DNA of 64,000 bases, taken from Candidatus Bathyarchaeota archaeon. Lineage in GTDB: Archaea > Thermoproteota > Bathyarchaeia > Bathyarchaeales > Bathycorpusculaceae. The position numbers and the translations under genes are program-made. This document shows positions 43,937-52,502 of this stretch, in pieces. The stretch lies in assembly GCA_026014685.1 (NCBI GenBank), contig JAOZHW010000001.1:62001-126000 (forward strand), given 5' to 3'. Within the stretch, counting starts at the first letter, position 1. Every line of letters begins with the position of its first letter. The notes under the pieces were generated by a model, which ran no database searches, had not been told where the DNA came from, and worked only from the letters and a program-made list of their open reading frames with translations.

Positions 43937-44443
43937 ATGAACTTAAAAATACACACTAAAGACTTAGCTATAATATCAGTCTATGCTGCATTGTATGCGA
44001 CGCTAGTAGTTGTTCTGGGAGCTTTTTCTTATGGACCTATTCAGGTTCGCATCGCAGATGCCCTACTAGCCACAATTCCCCTGCTTGGCGTCGCAGGAGT
44101 TTTAGGTCACACACTCGGCGTATTCATCGCTAACATGTTCTCCACCGCAGGCTTACTCGACCTACTCAACACCATACCCTCATTTATCATGGCGTACGTT
44201 ATCTACTATGTTTACAAACGGACCCAAAACGACTACACCGTAATTGCAACATGCCTAGCATACTCCGCTGTCATCGGCGTCACTGTTGGTTGGATGCTCT
44301 CATACCTCTATGACCTGCCCCTGCTGCTCACAATCGTCTATGTAGCCATAGGAAACATTATCGCAAGCGTATTGGTCGGCTGGCCAGTTTTTAAGATATT
44401 GAAAAGAACAGGAGTCCTCCAAAGATGGTTGGGGAAAAATTAG
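43937..44443 (+). CDS. queT: QueT-family deazapurine-precursor transporter (ECF S component-like)
   Basis: A 168-residue membrane protein with about six helices. SYGPIQVRIADALLATIPLLG and GVAGVLGHTLGVFIANMF carry the family signature, the first including the ligand-site segment. It probably imports preQ0/preQ1 or queuine as the substrate-binding part of an ECF transporter. I chose the ATG at 43937, preceded by GGGAG. It overlaps queC by 19 bases, which supports the role. Confidence 0.85.
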   Translation: MNLKIHTKDLAIISVYAALYATLVVVLGAFSYGPIQVRIADALLATIPLLGVAGVLGHTLGVFIANMFSTAGLLDLLNTIPSFIMAYVIYYVYKRTQNDYTVIATCLAYSAVIGVTVGWMLSYLYDLPLLLTIVYVAIGNIIASVLVGWPVFKILKRTGVLQRWLGKN

Positions 44444-45090
44444 AAAAGAAATGTGTCGTTGTACTTAGCGGTGGTCCCGACTCGGCAACCGTTGCGTATT
44501 GGGCTAAAGCTCAAGGATACCAAATCTACCCCATAACATTCAACTACGGCCAAATCGCCGTCAAAGAAACAGAGGCCGCCAAGAAAATCGCAGAAAAACT
44601 TGGAGCAAACACCAAAATCATTGACCTCTCAGCCCTCAAAGACATCTTCAGCGGCGCCACCTCGCTTGTCAACCGCGACATCCCCCTGACCGCGGAATTC
44701 AGTGCACCCATCATCGTGCCCTTTCGAAACGCAATTTTCCTCTCCGCAGCCGTCGCGTACGCAGTCACTGTCGGAGCAAAACACATCTTCTATGGGGCGC
44801 AGGGTAGCGATGAACCATTCTATCCCGACTGTCGCAGAGAATTCTACGAAGCCTTCGAAAAAGCCGCTAGATTGGGCACCTGTGAAGAGATCACCATCAA
44901 AGCACCGTTTAGCGGCAGCAAAAAATCGGAGCTGATCCGTAAGGGTGTAGAGTTGGGTGTGCCGTTCGAGTTGACGTGGTCTTGCTACCGTGATGGTGAA
45001 GTGCACTGCGGCAGATGCGAGTCTTGTGTGAACCGCAAAAAAGCCTTTGCTGATGCAGGTGTAGTTGACCCAACTGGGTACGAAGTTTAG
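44425..45090 (+). CDS. queC: 7-cyano-7-deazaguanine synthase QueC
   Basis: A 221-residue PP-loop ATPase. VVVLSGGPDSATVAYWAK is the PP-loop, ITFNYGQIA follows, FSGSKKSELIRKGVELG is conserved, and SCYRDGEVHCGRCESCVNRK holds the four Cys for zinc. It makes preQ0, the precursor of archaeosine in archaeal tRNA. No other preQ0 genes (QueD, QueE, FolE) are in this window. Confidence 0.96.
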   Translation: MVGEKLEKKCVVVLSGGPDSATVAYWAKAQGYQIYPITFNYGQIAVKETEAAKKIAEKLGANTKIIDLSALKDIFSGATSLVNRDIPLTAEFSAPIIVPFRNAIFLSAAVAYAVTVGAKHIFYGAQGSDEPFYPDCRREFYEAFEKAARLGTCEEITIKAPFSGSKKSELIRKGVELGVPFELTWSCYRDGEVHCGRCESCVNRKKAFADAGVVDPTGYEV

Positions 45091-45268
45091 GGTGAGAACC
45101 ACAAAATTATTTGACTCAAAGCAGTCAATTAGCTTATTTTTCTTCTTGTAAGCATTGAATTTGTGGTGTTGAAGGGATTTTATTTTTCCTAAAAAGCTTC
45201 ATGGAACACTGTTGGGCAACAAATTAAATAGCTCACCTTCTTTGTATTGAATGATTAGAGGGCACTTT

Positions 45269-46810
45269 ATGACGGATGTTGTGTTTGTGTTTGAAGTTCA
45301 CCAGCCACATCGGCTGCGGCGGAACCTGTTTTGGGAAGGAAAAGTTTTTCGGCGCCAAACCAAAGAAGAACTCTTCAACTACTACTTCGACCACGAAGTC
45401 GACAAAGAAATCTTTAAACGTGCAGCACGTAAATGCTACTTTCCTTCAAACCAAATCATCCTCGACACCATAGACAGACATAAACACTGTAAAAAGCAAG
45501 CTAAATTTTCTTTCAGCCTCTCTGGAGTCTTTTTAGAGCAATGCGAAATGTTTGACAGAGACCTGCTGGAGTCGTTCCGTCAACTTGCTGCCTCTGGAAG
45601 TGCGGAGTTCCTAAACCAGACCTATTATCACTCCATCGCCAGCTTGTACCCTGAAAAAGAAGAATTCATCGCTCAAGCACAGTTGCACAAGCAAACCGTC
45701 AAAGACCTTCTCGGTTACACCCCGACTGTTTTTGAGAACACCGAATTGCTCTATAACAATACTATCGCCAAAACGGTGGAAGACATGGGGTATAAGGGCA
45801 TCTACACTGAGGGGGTGGAGAAGATTTTGGGCGAAAAATCCCCCAACTTTATCTACACTCCTAAAGGGTCAAAGAAAATTCGTGTATTACTCCGCAACTA
45901 CAAGTTAACTGATGATGTTGGTTTCCGCTTTTCAGCTCGGTGGTGGCCTGAGTGGCCCTTAACCGCCGACAAATACGCAAACTGGCTCGCGACCACTAAA
46001 GGCGAAGTCATAAACATCTTCCCCGACTACGAAACCTTCGGCGAACACCACTGGCCAGAGACAGGCATCCACAGTTTCCTCCAGCATCTCCCCGACTGTA
46101 TCCTAAAATATGACCACTTGCAGATGGTGACCCCTTCAGAAGTCGTCGACAAACACGCTTCAGCAGGGGAAGTTGATGTGCCTGAATCGCAAGGCACGGT
46201 TTCTTGGGCTGACATCCAGCGTGACCAATCAGGTTGGCTGGGCAACGTCATGCAGTGGGCTTACTATACGACTCTGCGTAGACTCGAACCGCTAGTCAAG
46301 GAAGCAGACGATAAAGAGTTTCTGCGTTTGTGGCGGGACTTCCAAACCAGCGACCACCTTTACTACATGTTCACTGCAGGAGGCGGACCGGGAGAAGTGC
46401 ACAGTTACTTTAGCCCATACGAGTCACCCATGGACGCCTTCGTGGCAGCGCAGACGTTGATTAACGATTTTGAGGCGCGGCTTCGGCTGGCAATTTTGAC
46501 GGCGAACGAGCCTTTCCTATTCCACACCGACAGCGGGAAAGAGTTTTACACTGGCGTTTCCGCGTGGAGCCTAAAAGGATTCTTGAAGGCAATCAAAACC
46601 GTCGATGTTGCAGCGCTTGAGTTTCATGTGGGCAACGGTGACTTTGAGAGCTGGGTGCGGCATTCGCTCAAAGACCCCCAATTAGCGACTAGAATTAAAA
46701 CTTTGAAGAAAGAAAAGGGGGCACAACTGCGAAAAGCCCTCGTCGCCGTAATCAAGGAACGCTTTGCTGCTCAGAGCAAGGAAGTCACTGACGCAACTAA
46801 ACTTGCGTAG
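45269..46810 (+). CDS. GH57-family glucan hydrolase (alpha-amylase-like)
   Basis: A 513-residue protein. Conserved GH57 regions are seen in order: FEVHQPHRLR near the start, FSLSGVFLEQCE, VFENTELLYNN, KGIYTEGVEKIL with the probable nucleophile Glu, and NIFPDYETFGEHHW with the catalytic Asp. It should hydrolyse or rearrange alpha-glucans. I chose the ATG at 45269, with GAGGG six bases upstream. Followed by a small regulator-like gene and two GT-B glycosyltransferase genes, it likely works in storage-glucan turnover. Confidence 0.92.
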   Translation: MTDVVFVFEVHQPHRLRRNLFWEGKVFRRQTKEELFNYYFDHEVDKEIFKRAARKCYFPSNQIILDTIDRHKHCKKQAKFSFSLSGVFLEQCEMFDRDLLESFRQLAASGSAEFLNQTYYHSIASLYPEKEEFIAQAQLHKQTVKDLLGYTPTVFENTELLYNNTIAKTVEDMGYKGIYTEGVEKILGEKSPNFIYTPKGSKKIRVLLRNYKLTDDVGFRFSARWWPEWPLTADKYANWLATTKGEVINIFPDYETFGEHHWPETGIHSFLQHLPDCILKYDHLQMVTPSEVVDKHASAGEVDVPESQGTVSWADIQRDQSGWLGNVMQWAYYTTLRRLEPLVKEADDKEFLRLWRDFQTSDHLYYMFTAGGGPGEVHSYFSPYESPMDAFVAAQTLINDFEARLRLAILTANEPFLFHTDSGKEFYTGVSAWSLKGFLKAIKTVDVAALEFHVGNGDFESWVRHSLKDPQLATRIKTLKKEKGAQLRKALVAVIKERFAAQSKEVTDATKLA

Positions 46811-46866
46811 CTGCAACGGTTTAATAGCTGATTTGCTGTACTATTTGGTGACACGGAGACATAGAT

Positions 46867-47118
46867 ATGAGAGAAGAACTGCCGTTCCCCGACAAAGTCC
46901 TGCAAACCCTCCATAACCTATGCGCAACCGCGGCTGATTTGGCGCGGCGAGGCGAGGAAGTGGCGCGGTTGTTGCAGAGAGACCAAAACGAAATCGAAGG
47001 CATCCTTGACCAATACAAGTCGGAAGGGTTCGCTGAAAGTTTCATAGACAACGAAGGCAAGAAACGTTACTACTTGAATGGACGAGGAATAATCAAAGTC
47101 TGCTCGCTGTTTACTTAG
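46867..47118 (+). CDS. Small winged-helix-like protein
   Basis: An 83-residue protein. Helices at LQTLHNLCATAADLARRG and ARLLQRDQNEIEGILDQYKS, then strands in FIDNEGKKRYYLNGRG, give a winged-helix outline. It could regulate the glucan genes around it. It begins 56 bases after the GH57 gene and ends 9 bases before the next gene. No specific family is recognised. Confidence 0.6.
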   Translation: MREELPFPDKVLQTLHNLCATAADLARRGEEVARLLQRDQNEIEGILDQYKSEGFAESFIDNEGKKRYYLNGRGIIKVCSLFT

Positions 47119-47127
47119 TGAAACGTT

Positions 47128-47760
47128 ATGTTGCGTGCCATCGTTTTTTCTTGGGAGTATCCGCCTCGAGTGGTGGGTCAACTTGCCGAGTACGTTAAGG
47201 CATTAGCAACAGGTCTTGCCCAAAACAAAGTGGAAGTTAACGTTGTAACCTATGATGAGCACACGATGAGTGAAGCCAAAGAGTCCAGTGGGGTCAAAGC
47301 TATCCGGGTAGTTAACCCCGTGAAAACACACATCGGCGTCTTAACATGGGTGCTTACGTTGAATCAAGAGGTTGAACGCGCCGCAGCAAATGTTTACTAC
47401 AGTTCAGGCAAAAAAATCGATCTTATAGACGTTTTTGACTGGCACTTTATCCCTGCGGCGGTTGCCCTCAAGAACGGTTTAGGCATTCCGTTTGTTTATT
47501 CGGTTGAGAGTTTGGAGGATCACCGTTCGCCTACTGCAAATTCCTCTTACAATTTAGCGATTAAAAGTATAGAGTGGCTCGGCTTTTATGAAGCAGACGC
47601 TGTTACTGTGAAGTCGGAGTGGATGAAAGAGGAAGTTGCCCGAATATATCAGGTGCCCGCCCAGAAAATTTCGGTTATTCCCCCTAACTCAGATAGTGGC
47701 ATAAGTGACTTTCTGAGAGTCTACAGCGCTGTTGTGGAGGCGAAGAAGAATGGCACATAA
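47128..47760 (+). CDS. Stand-alone N-terminal half of a GT4-type glycosyltransferase
   Basis: A 210-residue protein that corresponds only to the acceptor-side half of a GT-B enzyme. Its start, IVFSWEYPPRVVGQLAEYVK, parallels SWEYPPRVIGG of the next gene, and it ends at VPAQKISVIPPNS, where the donor-binding half would begin. It overlaps the complete enzyme by 11 bases. It lacks the nucleotide-sugar site, so it is either a non-catalytic partner or a truncated duplicate kept in frame. Confidence 0.75.
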   Translation: MLRAIVFSWEYPPRVVGQLAEYVKALATGLAQNKVEVNVVTYDEHTMSEAKESSGVKAIRVVNPVKTHIGVLTWVLTLNQEVERAAANVYYSSGKKIDLIDVFDWHFIPAAVALKNGLGIPFVYSVESLEDHRSPTANSSYNLAIKSIEWLGFYEADAVTVKSEWMKEEVARIYQVPAQKISVIPPNSDSGISDFLRVYSAVVEAKKNGT

Positions 47761-48949
47761 GCTGTCCGTGTTGATGCTAAGTTGGGAGTATCCGCCCAGA
47801 GTCATCGGAGGCATTTCGCCTCACATTTACTTTTTAAGCAAACACCTCGCTAAACAAGACGTCAAAGTCTACGTGGTAACCTGCGATTTCCCAGGAGCCC
47901 CCGCACACGAAGTCGTCGACGGCGTAGAAGTCTACCGCATCGACTCATACAAGAACCCTTCGCCTGACTTCGCCACGTGGGTTTACCTGATGAACATGAA
48001 CATGCAGAAGGAAACGGCTGCGCTTATGAAGAAAATCTCCAGCAAAATCGACCTTATCCACGCGCATGATTGGTTGGTGGCGGATGCGGGCATTGGGTTG
48101 AAGCATATTTTCCGTAAGCCGCTTTTGGTGACTATGCATTCCACTGAGATGGGTAGACGTAACGGGCTTAACACGACTGCTGAGAAAATGATACATGAAA
48201 CCGAAGCTTGGCTCACCTATGAAGCGTGGAAGGTTATCTGCTGCAGCGACTACATGATTAACCACGTCAAGTACGTTTTTGGGTTGCCTAACGACAAGAT
48301 GGTTATGGTGCCCAACGGGGTGAACCCACAGAACTACGACGTTGATGTGCCCTCAGATTTCCGTGGCAAGTTTGCTTTGTCTGAAGAAAAAATCGTCCTC
48401 TACGTCGGCAGATTAGTCTACGAGAAGGGCATACATGTCCTCATAAACGCGGTACCCAAAATACTCAGCCAAGTTAACGCTAAATTCATAATCGTCGGTA
48501 GCGGCTACATGAAAGAGCAACTCCTCAACATCGTCCGCAGCATGGGGTTGGAGCATAAGGTGCTCTTTGAAGGCTTCATGGATGAAGCCAACCTGTTTAG
48601 ATTACAGAAATGCGCGGATGTGTCGGTTGTGCCGTCGCTGTTTGAACCGTTTGGTATCGTGGCCTTGGAAGCGATGGCAGCAAAAAGCCCCGTAGTTGCC
48701 TCAGACACAGGTGGCCTCTCAGAAATCATCGAACACGACGTGACAGGCGTAAAGGTTTACTCAAACAACCCTGATTCGCTGGCTTGGGGCATAACTAAAG
48801 TCCTCAAAGACGAAGGCTACGCCAGGTACCTGCGGGAAAACGCCTATCGCCGAATACAAGAAAAGTATGATTGGGCAAAAATCGCTCAGGACACCAAGCG
48901 CATCTATGAAGGAGTTTTAGGCGAGTACTCAAAGAGTTTTTGGGCATAG
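47750..48949 (+). CDS. GT4-family glycosyltransferase (glycogen-synthase-like)
   Basis: A 399-residue GT-B enzyme. N-terminal LSWEYPPRVIGGISPHIYFL, LIHAHDWLVADAGIGL, and the C-terminal GRLVYEKGIHVLINAV, VPSLFEPFGIVALEAMAAKS, the EX7E-type donor site. It fits archaeal glycogen/starch synthase-like enzymes that use NDP- or ADP-glucose. I chose the ATG at 47750, just inside the end of the half-enzyme gene. With GH57 it forms a likely glucan operon. Confidence 0.93.
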   Translation: MAHKLSVLMLSWEYPPRVIGGISPHIYFLSKHLAKQDVKVYVVTCDFPGAPAHEVVDGVEVYRIDSYKNPSPDFATWVYLMNMNMQKETAALMKKISSKIDLIHAHDWLVADAGIGLKHIFRKPLLVTMHSTEMGRRNGLNTTAEKMIHETEAWLTYEAWKVICCSDYMINHVKYVFGLPNDKMVMVPNGVNPQNYDVDVPSDFRGKFALSEEKIVLYVGRLVYEKGIHVLINAVPKILSQVNAKFIIVGSGYMKEQLLNIVRSMGLEHKVLFEGFMDEANLFRLQKCADVSVVPSLFEPFGIVALEAMAAKSPVVASDTGGLSEIIEHDVTGVKVYSNNPDSLAWGITKVLKDEGYARYLRENAYRRIQEKYDWAKIAQDTKRIYEGVLGEYSKSFWA

Positions 48950-49050
48950 CCAAAGAAATACAAGCCAAAAAAATCCTTGAGGTTCTGTCACGTTTTTTCT
49001 CTAAATCGCATAACCACATGATTCTGTACCGCACATGTTGGAACCACGCT

Positions 49051-49086
49051 GTTCTTTGCCGCCTCTCTCCCCTCCGTTATAAAGCG
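49051..49086 (-). repeat. Dispersed TATA/purine repeat, copy E (short form)
   Basis: Minus strand reads CGCTTTATAACGGAGGGGAG, then AGAGGCGGCAAAGAAC. Very close to copy D (29531-29565). It lies in the 200-base convergent gap between the GT4 gene and the FAD oxidoreductase gene, pointing toward the glycosyltransferase 3' end. Confidence 0.65.
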
Positions 49087-49153
49087 TAGTTTACGCAGTT
49101 TCGGGCACGGAACCGTCACCCCTTAAATAGCGAGGAGCCACAGCAAAGCCGCT

Positions 49154-50500
49154 TCATCGGAGCTTCATAAGCACCATTTCAGCCGCTAAAACCATCGGCT
49201 CCCACGTTTCGTTTAATGGCGGCGCATATGCGGTATCGGCTTTTGCCAACTCGCGCACGGTCATGCCTTTTTGTATGGCAAAGCTGATGCAGTTTATGCG
49301 CTGCGTGACTTCTTCCCCACCTACGATTTGCGCTCCAATGATGCGTTGGCTTTCTTTTTCTACGACGAGCTTAACTTTTATTGGGGTTGCGCCTGGGTAA
49401 TAGTCGGCGCGTGTTTTGCTGCTGATTGCGCCTGTGACGACTTCGATTCGGTTCCGTTGTGCTGCGGTTTCAGTTAAACCCGTATTGCCTGCTTCAATTT
49501 CAAAGAGTCTGGTAACCGCAGAAGCTAAAACGCCTCCAAAAAGCGAGTAATCGCCTGCTGCGTTTGCGCCTCCTACTTTTCCCATCCGCACTGCCACTGT
49601 GCCTAGTTGTGGACAGACGGGTTTGTGGGTGATGATGTTTGGGGCTTCCGCGCAGTCGCCCACTGCGTAGACGTCTTTGACTTCGGTTTCCATGCGGCCA
49701 TTGGTTTTAATCGCACGAGTTTCGCCCAGTGGAATTCCTGCGTCTGAGGCGAGTTTGGTTGAGGCGCGCACGCCAAACGCGCTAATGAACATGTCTGCTG
49801 TAATGATTTCTCCGCCTGCTTTTACGGCGGTGACTTTGTCGTCTCCGAGGAATTCCTCAACGGTTTTGTTTAGTAAGATTTGCATGCCTTTTTCTTCAAG
49901 ATGCTGCTGCACAAGCTTCGCCATATCTGCGTCGAGGAGCTGCGGTAGAATCTGAGGCAACATTTCCACGATGGTGACTTTGAGGCCACGCTCCATCAAA
50001 CCCACACCTAACTCCAGTCCAATTAAGCCTGCACCCATTATAACTGCGGATTTGGCGCCTGCCTTCACCGCTGCGTCGATGCGTTCTCCGTCTTCTATGC
50101 TACGTAAGCTAAGGATACCTTGTTTTTCTCTGCCTTTGATTGGCGGCATGAATGGATCGGCTCCGGTTGCGATTACTAAGACATCGTATGGGAGGATTTC
50201 GGTTGCGCCGTCTTTGGTTTGGATTGTGACGGTTTTGTCTTTGGTGTTGATTGCGGTGGCTTTGGTTTCTAGGCGCAGGTTGAGTTTTTGCATCTGGAAA
50301 TATGCAGGTGGATAAACTACCAGCTCGTTAAAACTTGGGATGTGTCCGGCGATGACAAACGGCAGTCCGCAACGGGAGTAGCCTGCAGTTTTCTCCTGTG
50401 AGATTAGGGTTATTTCTGCGGTGCGGTCTTTTTTACGTGCGGCAGAAGCTGCATCTACACCTGATGCGTTTGCGCCGATGATGATTATGCGCCTTGCCAT
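49154..50500 (-). CDS. FAD-dependent pyridine nucleotide-disulfide oxidoreductase (CoA-disulfide reductase/NADH oxidase type)
   Basis: A 448-residue protein. FAD loop IIIIGANASGVDAASAARKK, active-site GYSRCGLPFVIAG with a single redox Cys, NAD(P)H loop AVIMGAGLIGLELGVGL and VYAVGDCAEAPN. The single Cys fits CoA-disulfide reductases and NADH oxidases rather than dihydrolipoamide dehydrogenase. It starts 10 bases after the end of gcvH on the same strand, which suggests that the two proteins are linked, possibly through reduced lipoyl groups. Confidence 0.88.
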   Translation of the reverse strand: MARRIIIIGANASGVDAASAARKKDRTAEITLISQEKTAGYSRCGLPFVIAGHIPSFNELVVYPPAYFQMQKLNLRLETKATAINTKDKTVTIQTKDGATEILPYDVLVIATGADPFMPPIKGREKQGILSLRSIEDGERIDAAVKAGAKSAVIMGAGLIGLELGVGLMERGLKVTIVEMLPQILPQLLDADMAKLVQQHLEEKGMQILLNKTVEEFLGDDKVTAVKAGGEIITADMFISAFGVRASTKLASDAGIPLGETRAIKTNGRMETEVKDVYAVGDCAEAPNIITHKPVCPQLGTVAVRMGKVGGANAAGDYSLFGGVLASAVTRLFEIEAGNTGLTETAAQRNRIEVVTGAISSKTRADYYPGATPIKVKLVVEKESQRIIGAQIVGGEEVTQRINCISFAIQKGMTVRELAKADTAYAPPLNETWEPMVLAAEMVLMKLR

Positions 50501-50510
50501 CCGCTTCGCC

Positions 50511-50930
50511 TTAGCATTTACCTGCTACTTGTGCTTTGTGCCACTCGACGGCTTTGTCGAAGTCGAGGAGGTTTGCTAGGTCAGCTTGTAGGTTGCTTGG
50601 TTTGACGACGAGTAGCCAGCCTTTGCCGTATGGGTCTTCGTTTAGGGTTTCGGGTTTGGATTGGACTTCTTCGTTGACTTCTTCAACTGTTCCGTTGATG
50701 GCTGAGACCAAGTCAGATACCGCTTTGACGGATTCCAACGTTCCAAATGGTTCCTTCTGTTTTACTTCTGTGCCGACGCTGGGGAGTTCGGCGTAGACTA
50801 TTTCTCGGAGGGATTTTTGGGCGTAGTCGGTTATGCCGACGCGGACTTTGTCGCCTTCCACTTTGACCCAGGCGAAGTCTGTGGTGTAGTAGAGTCCTTC
50901 TGGCACTTCGTACTGTTCAACTTTTACCAT
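50511..50930 (-). CDS. gcvH: Glycine cleavage system H-like lipoyl protein
   Basis: A 139-residue H protein. VGITDYAQKSLREIVYAELP, the lipoyl site LESVKAVSD with its Lys, INGTVEEVNEEV and NEDPYGKGWLLVVK are diagnostic. I chose the ATG at 50930, with GGAAGG upstream; an ATG at 51041 would add an unlikely basic leader. No P or T proteins are in the window. It leads an apparent two-gene operon with the FAD oxidoreductase. Confidence 0.93.
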   Translation of the reverse strand: MVKVEQYEVPEGLYYTTDFAWVKVEGDKVRVGITDYAQKSLREIVYAELPSVGTEVKQKEPFGTLESVKAVSDLVSAINGTVEEVNEEVQSKPETLNEDPYGKGWLLVVKPSNLQADLANLLDFDKAVEWHKAQVAGKC

Positions 50931-51093
50931 GATCTGTGACCTTCCTTTTGTGTAACAATTTCGCCTCAGACATAAAAGGTTTAACGATTGTTGGTTGTGC
51001 AAGTGTCTAGTTGGTTTATGGGGGAACAGTAAATTAGCCATGTACCTCTATGTTGGCGGCAAAACATTTACTTAGACATCGTTGCGAGTCTGC

Positions 51094-51270
51094 ATGTTTT
51101 ATGGTTTCATCATCACATTCGCCGTAACGTTCGGGTTAGAAGGCATGTGACAGAAAAACCCGCAAACAAATGCTAAACTTCAGATGAACAGCGAACTTGC
51201 AGAAATAAAAAACGCAGTCAGCGACTTAGCAAAAAAAGTTGACGCTATATAGAAGGAATTAGAAGAATAA
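51094..51270 (+). pseudogene. Small membrane-anchored coiled-coil protein interrupted by two in-frame stops
   Basis: Reading from the ATG gives a hydrophobic segment MFYGFIITFAVTFGLEGM, a TGA at 51148-51150, then a helical heptad stretch (LAEIKNAVSDLAKKVDAI), a TAG at 51250-51252, then KELEE and TAA. Both internal stops are one G-to-A change from TGG (Trp), and the coding character continues across both. A hairpin terminator follows directly. It is most simply a decayed small gene. Recoding of both stops is a remote alternative, since TGA and TAG end other genes here. Confidence 0.5.
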
Positions 51271-51297
51271 GCCCATTTTTGGGCAAAAATTTTTTGT
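51271..51297 (+). terminator. Hairpin with A/T tract after the small broken gene
   Basis: GCCCA and TGGGC form a five-base stem around a short T loop (51271-51284), followed by AAAAATTTTTTG. It sits between the convergent small gene and the inositol-phosphate synthase gene and could end transcription from both sides. Confidence 0.55.
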
Positions 51298-52380
51298 TTA
51301 TCTTTCGCGTTTGCCTGCGATCCAGTCTTCGGTGTCTTGGCGTGCTTGGCTGTCGGGAACCTGCTTAGGCGGATGCTTGAAGGCGTATGAGGGCATGCTG
51401 AGCAATGCGCCGCTGATTTTGCGGTCCAATGCGATTTTTGCTGCGCGGATAAGGTCGATTACTACGCCTGCGCTGTTTGGGGAGTCTTCGACTTCGAGTT
51501 TTGCGCTTATATTTATGGGGCGGTCGCCGAATGCGCGGGTTTTAATCGATAGGTAACAGATTTTCTTGTTGCCGAGGAACTGAACGAAGTCGCTGGGTCC
51601 TATTCTAGTAGGCAAATTGTACGGTACAAGGCTGGTTACTGCTTCGGTTTTGCTGATGCGTTTTGACTTAAGGCGGTTTTCAACGGTCATGTTTTGGAAG
51701 TCGGTGTCGCCGCCGAGGTTAAGCTGATAAGTTTCATCTACGATTGCGCCTCGGTCAAGGCAAAGCTTGACAAGGGTGCGGTGCAGGATGGTTGCGCCGA
51801 CTTGGCTTTTGATGTCGTCGCCTAAGACGGGCAGCCCAGCTTTTTCGAATTTTTTGGGCCATTCACCCGTGGCGTCAGAACCGATGAATTCAGGCATGCA
51901 GTTCACAAAAGCACATCCTGCGTCTATGGCGCATTGTGCGTAGAAGCGGACTGCGTCGTGGCTGCCCACTGGGAGATAGTTGACGAGGATTTCTGCTTTG
52001 GCGTCTTTGAGAGTTTGAACCACGGATTCTTTGGTTGCGCTGCCATCGTAGACGTTGAAGGTTTCACGCATGTGAGGTGCAACGCCGTCAAGAATTGGGG
52101 CGGGTGAGACTTTTACGCCGAGGTGTGGGACGTCTGAGAATTTTTCGCAGCAGTTGGGTTTAACCCAGATGGCTTCGGATAGGTCTTTGCCGATTTTATC
52201 CTTGTTTACTTCAAACGCGGCGACGAAGCGTATGTCGCGGATGTGGTAGCCGCCGAAGTTGACATGCATCAAGCCTGGGACGGATTCGTTTTCTTTTGCG
52301 TCTTTATAGTACTGGGTTCCTTGTACGAGGGCACATGCGCTGTTGCCAACGCCAACGATTGCTACGCGAATTTCTGGCAT
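51298..52380 (-). CDS. ino1: Inositol-3-phosphate synthase (archaeal type)
   Basis: A 360-residue protein. NAD loop VAIVGVGNSACALVQG, FNVYDGSA, ILVNYLPVGSHDAVRFYAQC, FVNCMPEFIGSD, GDDIKSQVGATILHRTL and YLSIKTRAFGDRPINI are the family motifs. It converts glucose 6-phosphate to inositol 3-phosphate, used for inositol head groups of archaeal lipids. It lies next to lipid-chain genes (Tes-like, UbiA) in the same direction, separated by 122 bases. Confidence 0.95.
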   Translation of the reverse strand: MPEIRVAIVGVGNSACALVQGTQYYKDAKENESVPGLMHVNFGGYHIRDIRFVAAFEVNKDKIGKDLSEAIWVKPNCCEKFSDVPHLGVKVSPAPILDGVAPHMRETFNVYDGSATKESVVQTLKDAKAEILVNYLPVGSHDAVRFYAQCAIDAGCAFVNCMPEFIGSDATGEWPKKFEKAGLPVLGDDIKSQVGATILHRTLVKLCLDRGAIVDETYQLNLGGDTDFQNMTVENRLKSKRISKTEAVTSLVPYNLPTRIGPSDFVQFLGNKKICYLSIKTRAFGDRPINISAKLEVEDSPNSAGVVIDLIRAAKIALDRKISGALLSMPSYAFKHPPKQVPDSQARQDTEDWIAGKRER

Positions 52381-52502
52381 GAAAGGTTACATCCAATAGG
52401 TTATTTTGGTATGGCTTAATGTTTGCGTGCTCTATAACTTTTTCCCAACCTTCAACATACATCGATAAAGAAATCCCTATCTACAGGCTGCAGAGAAGCA
52501 GG

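Noticed and set aside
51148-51252. Selenocysteine or pyrrolysine readthrough at the two internal stops
   Set aside because: No SECIS-like or pylT-related genes are seen, TGA and TAG terminate other genes in the window, and Trp-to-stop mutation explains both sites.
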